This document shows, piece by piece, positions 62,800 through 64,000 of a DNA stretch of 64,000 nt. Position numbers and translations under genes: made by a program. Position 1 is the stretch's first letter. Each line of letters begins with the position of its first letter. The notes below the pieces were generated by a model. It was given only the letters and a program-made list of their open reading frames with translations, did not search any database and was not told the DNA's origin. The stretch is from Cinclus cinclus (taxonomy: Eukaryota > Chordata > Aves > Passeriformes > Cinclidae): assembly GCF_963662255.1 (NCBI RefSeq), contig NC_085047.1:56976006-57040005 (forward strand), read 5' to 3'.

Positions 62800-64000
62800 C
62801 ATTTGAGAATTCCATCCCACAGTTGAATTTGACTGACACTGGCCAACAGGCTAAAAGATAATTAAGAATAACACTGGACTGACACAACACTATAATAAAC
62901 CTAATTTTATTAGGTAATTGGGCAATAAATGGTAGAAAGTAAATACTGGAGCAGATTAAACATGGGAAAAGTGATTATAAATATTTATTCGAGCATTTAA
63001 ATACACTCAAGGTGACCATTTTTTGCCTGTTTTGCATTTCAATTTTAGCATTTCAATTCACAGCCATATGAATGACCAACAAGAGCACAAACACCCTGGT
63101 AGTTACACTCGTACTTCAAAAGTAAATGTGAAATTATATTTTACTCTGAGACTTTTTTTTTAAAAGTGTCAGGGAATTATTTAACATTTCTTTCAAAATA
63201 CTAAAAATTTAGAATTTTGAAAGAGGAGTGTCAAACTATTCAGAAGCCAGATTTTGAAGATCGTTCTTACCAAGCCAAAGAATAAAAATAGATCACATGG
63301 TTTGTGATTTGTGCTGAATTTCCAGAATTTTCAATAAACCTGAAATGAATAAAGCTAGATCAGAAATCCTTTGTTGAAGTGATTAATAGAAATTTTTCAG
63401 AAATATGAGTTCTGAAGGGGAATACATAATTATGCACACACACACAAAAATTCACAAGTTTAAGAAAGAAGAAAGACATATTGTATAAGTCGCTCATTGT
63501 AATTTTTTTTCAGTTCCCGAGCCCTAGAAACATATTTATCTTAAAATGATATTTGAAGACATTTGTATTTACTTACTTTGAATGCAGTTTAGATGGATGA
63601 GTTACCATTGTTCTCCACGTGTCTCAAATTAGGAGAATGCATTTCTAAATTCAATTTCATCCTCAGTGGAAATGGTTTCCTGACTCTGGTAATCTTTGGA
63701 GAAGAATTATACACAGTCTATAAAGCTTCAAATTTCAAAACCTAATTTCAAATGTTAGTCAAGAGGTTAATTTAAGATTCATCTTTCAAAAGGGGAGTTA
63801 AATAAAACTGATAGAAGGCTGAAACTTGTCGAGTGGTTGAGAGGTTTATCAGCATGTGAGTACGAGTACATTAGTTTTAATTGGTATAATCACTAATGTT
63901 GCATTAACAGTTTGGTGAGAGAAAATAATTGCTCACACCCACTGTATTAGATTGGGAGATTAGAATTCATTTTATGAGGCAATTAGCATTTCAGGGATTT
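62800..64000. other. Very AT-rich block, candidate regulatory/conserved DNA
   Basis: The final 1.2 kb is the most AT-rich extended stretch and has almost no long ORF. It carries many TAAT/ATTA sites: AAACCTAATTTTATTAGGTAATTGGGC near 62897, TAAATATTTATTCGAGCATTTAAATAC near 62978, and AGTTTTAATTGGTATAATCAC near 63872. It keeps isolated CpGs (TTCGAG, CTCGTACTTC, TTGTCGAGTGG, GTACGAGTAC). A CACA run lies near 63437. No repeat family matches. Conservation is untested. Confidence 0.3.

Noticed and set aside
1..64000. CRISPR arrays, operons, rRNA or tRNA genes
   Set aside because: No spaced direct repeats, no recognisable rRNA or tRNA, and the whole window has vertebrate (avian) character.

Overview
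This window looks like bird nuclear DNA with no protein-coding gene that I can support. Three observations place it in a bird: fragments of CR1 LINEs, the dominant avian retrotransposon; two solo-LTR-like sequences whose layout I recognise from abundant avian ERVL-type families; and a very low density of interspersed repeats (about 3.6 kb recognisable in 64 kb). The sequence is AT-rich and mostly CpG-poor. Short CpG-retaining blocks and sparse microsatellites interrupt it. It is best read as intergenic DNA or one very large intron. I cannot name the species or the neighbouring gene.

Layout. 1-1774: plain noncoding DNA. 1775-2808: solo LTR, plus orientation. 2809-13000: noncoding, with a (CAAA)n/(CAA)n tract near 4.45 kb and two AT-rich blocks (6.24-6.62 and 8.17-8.52 kb) that look like candidate conserved elements. 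13.0-26.0 kb: the most structured part. AT-rich, homeodomain-site-rich blocks alternate with GC/CpG-richer blocks at 13.8-14.3, 19.1-19.6 and 25.25-25.95 kb. The last of these holds a CAG/AGC triplet repeat and a consensus splice donor. 26-44 kb: mostly plain noncoding DNA with a small CR1 tail (30.76-31.04 kb), a G-run (at 23.2 kb, just before), poly-A/T tracts and a (GT)13 repeat. 44.3-44.9 kb: CR1 fragment. 46.6-47.1 kb: second LTR, minus orientation. 55.3-56.7 kb: a longer CR1 fragment covering decayed reverse-transcriptase and C-terminal sequence, followed by a T-rich (GTTT)n tract. 57-62.8 kb: plain noncoding DNA with some long chance ORFs. 62.8-64 kb: a very AT-rich block that again looks like candidate regulatory DNA.

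No genes work together here. If the window has a function, it is most likely cis-regulatory, with a possible noncoding or 5' exon near 25.4-25.6 kb. The conserved-element calls rest on composition and motif content read by eye. No alignment was run, so they are hypotheses. The only protein-derived sequence I recognise is CR1 ORF2, and all copies are broken.
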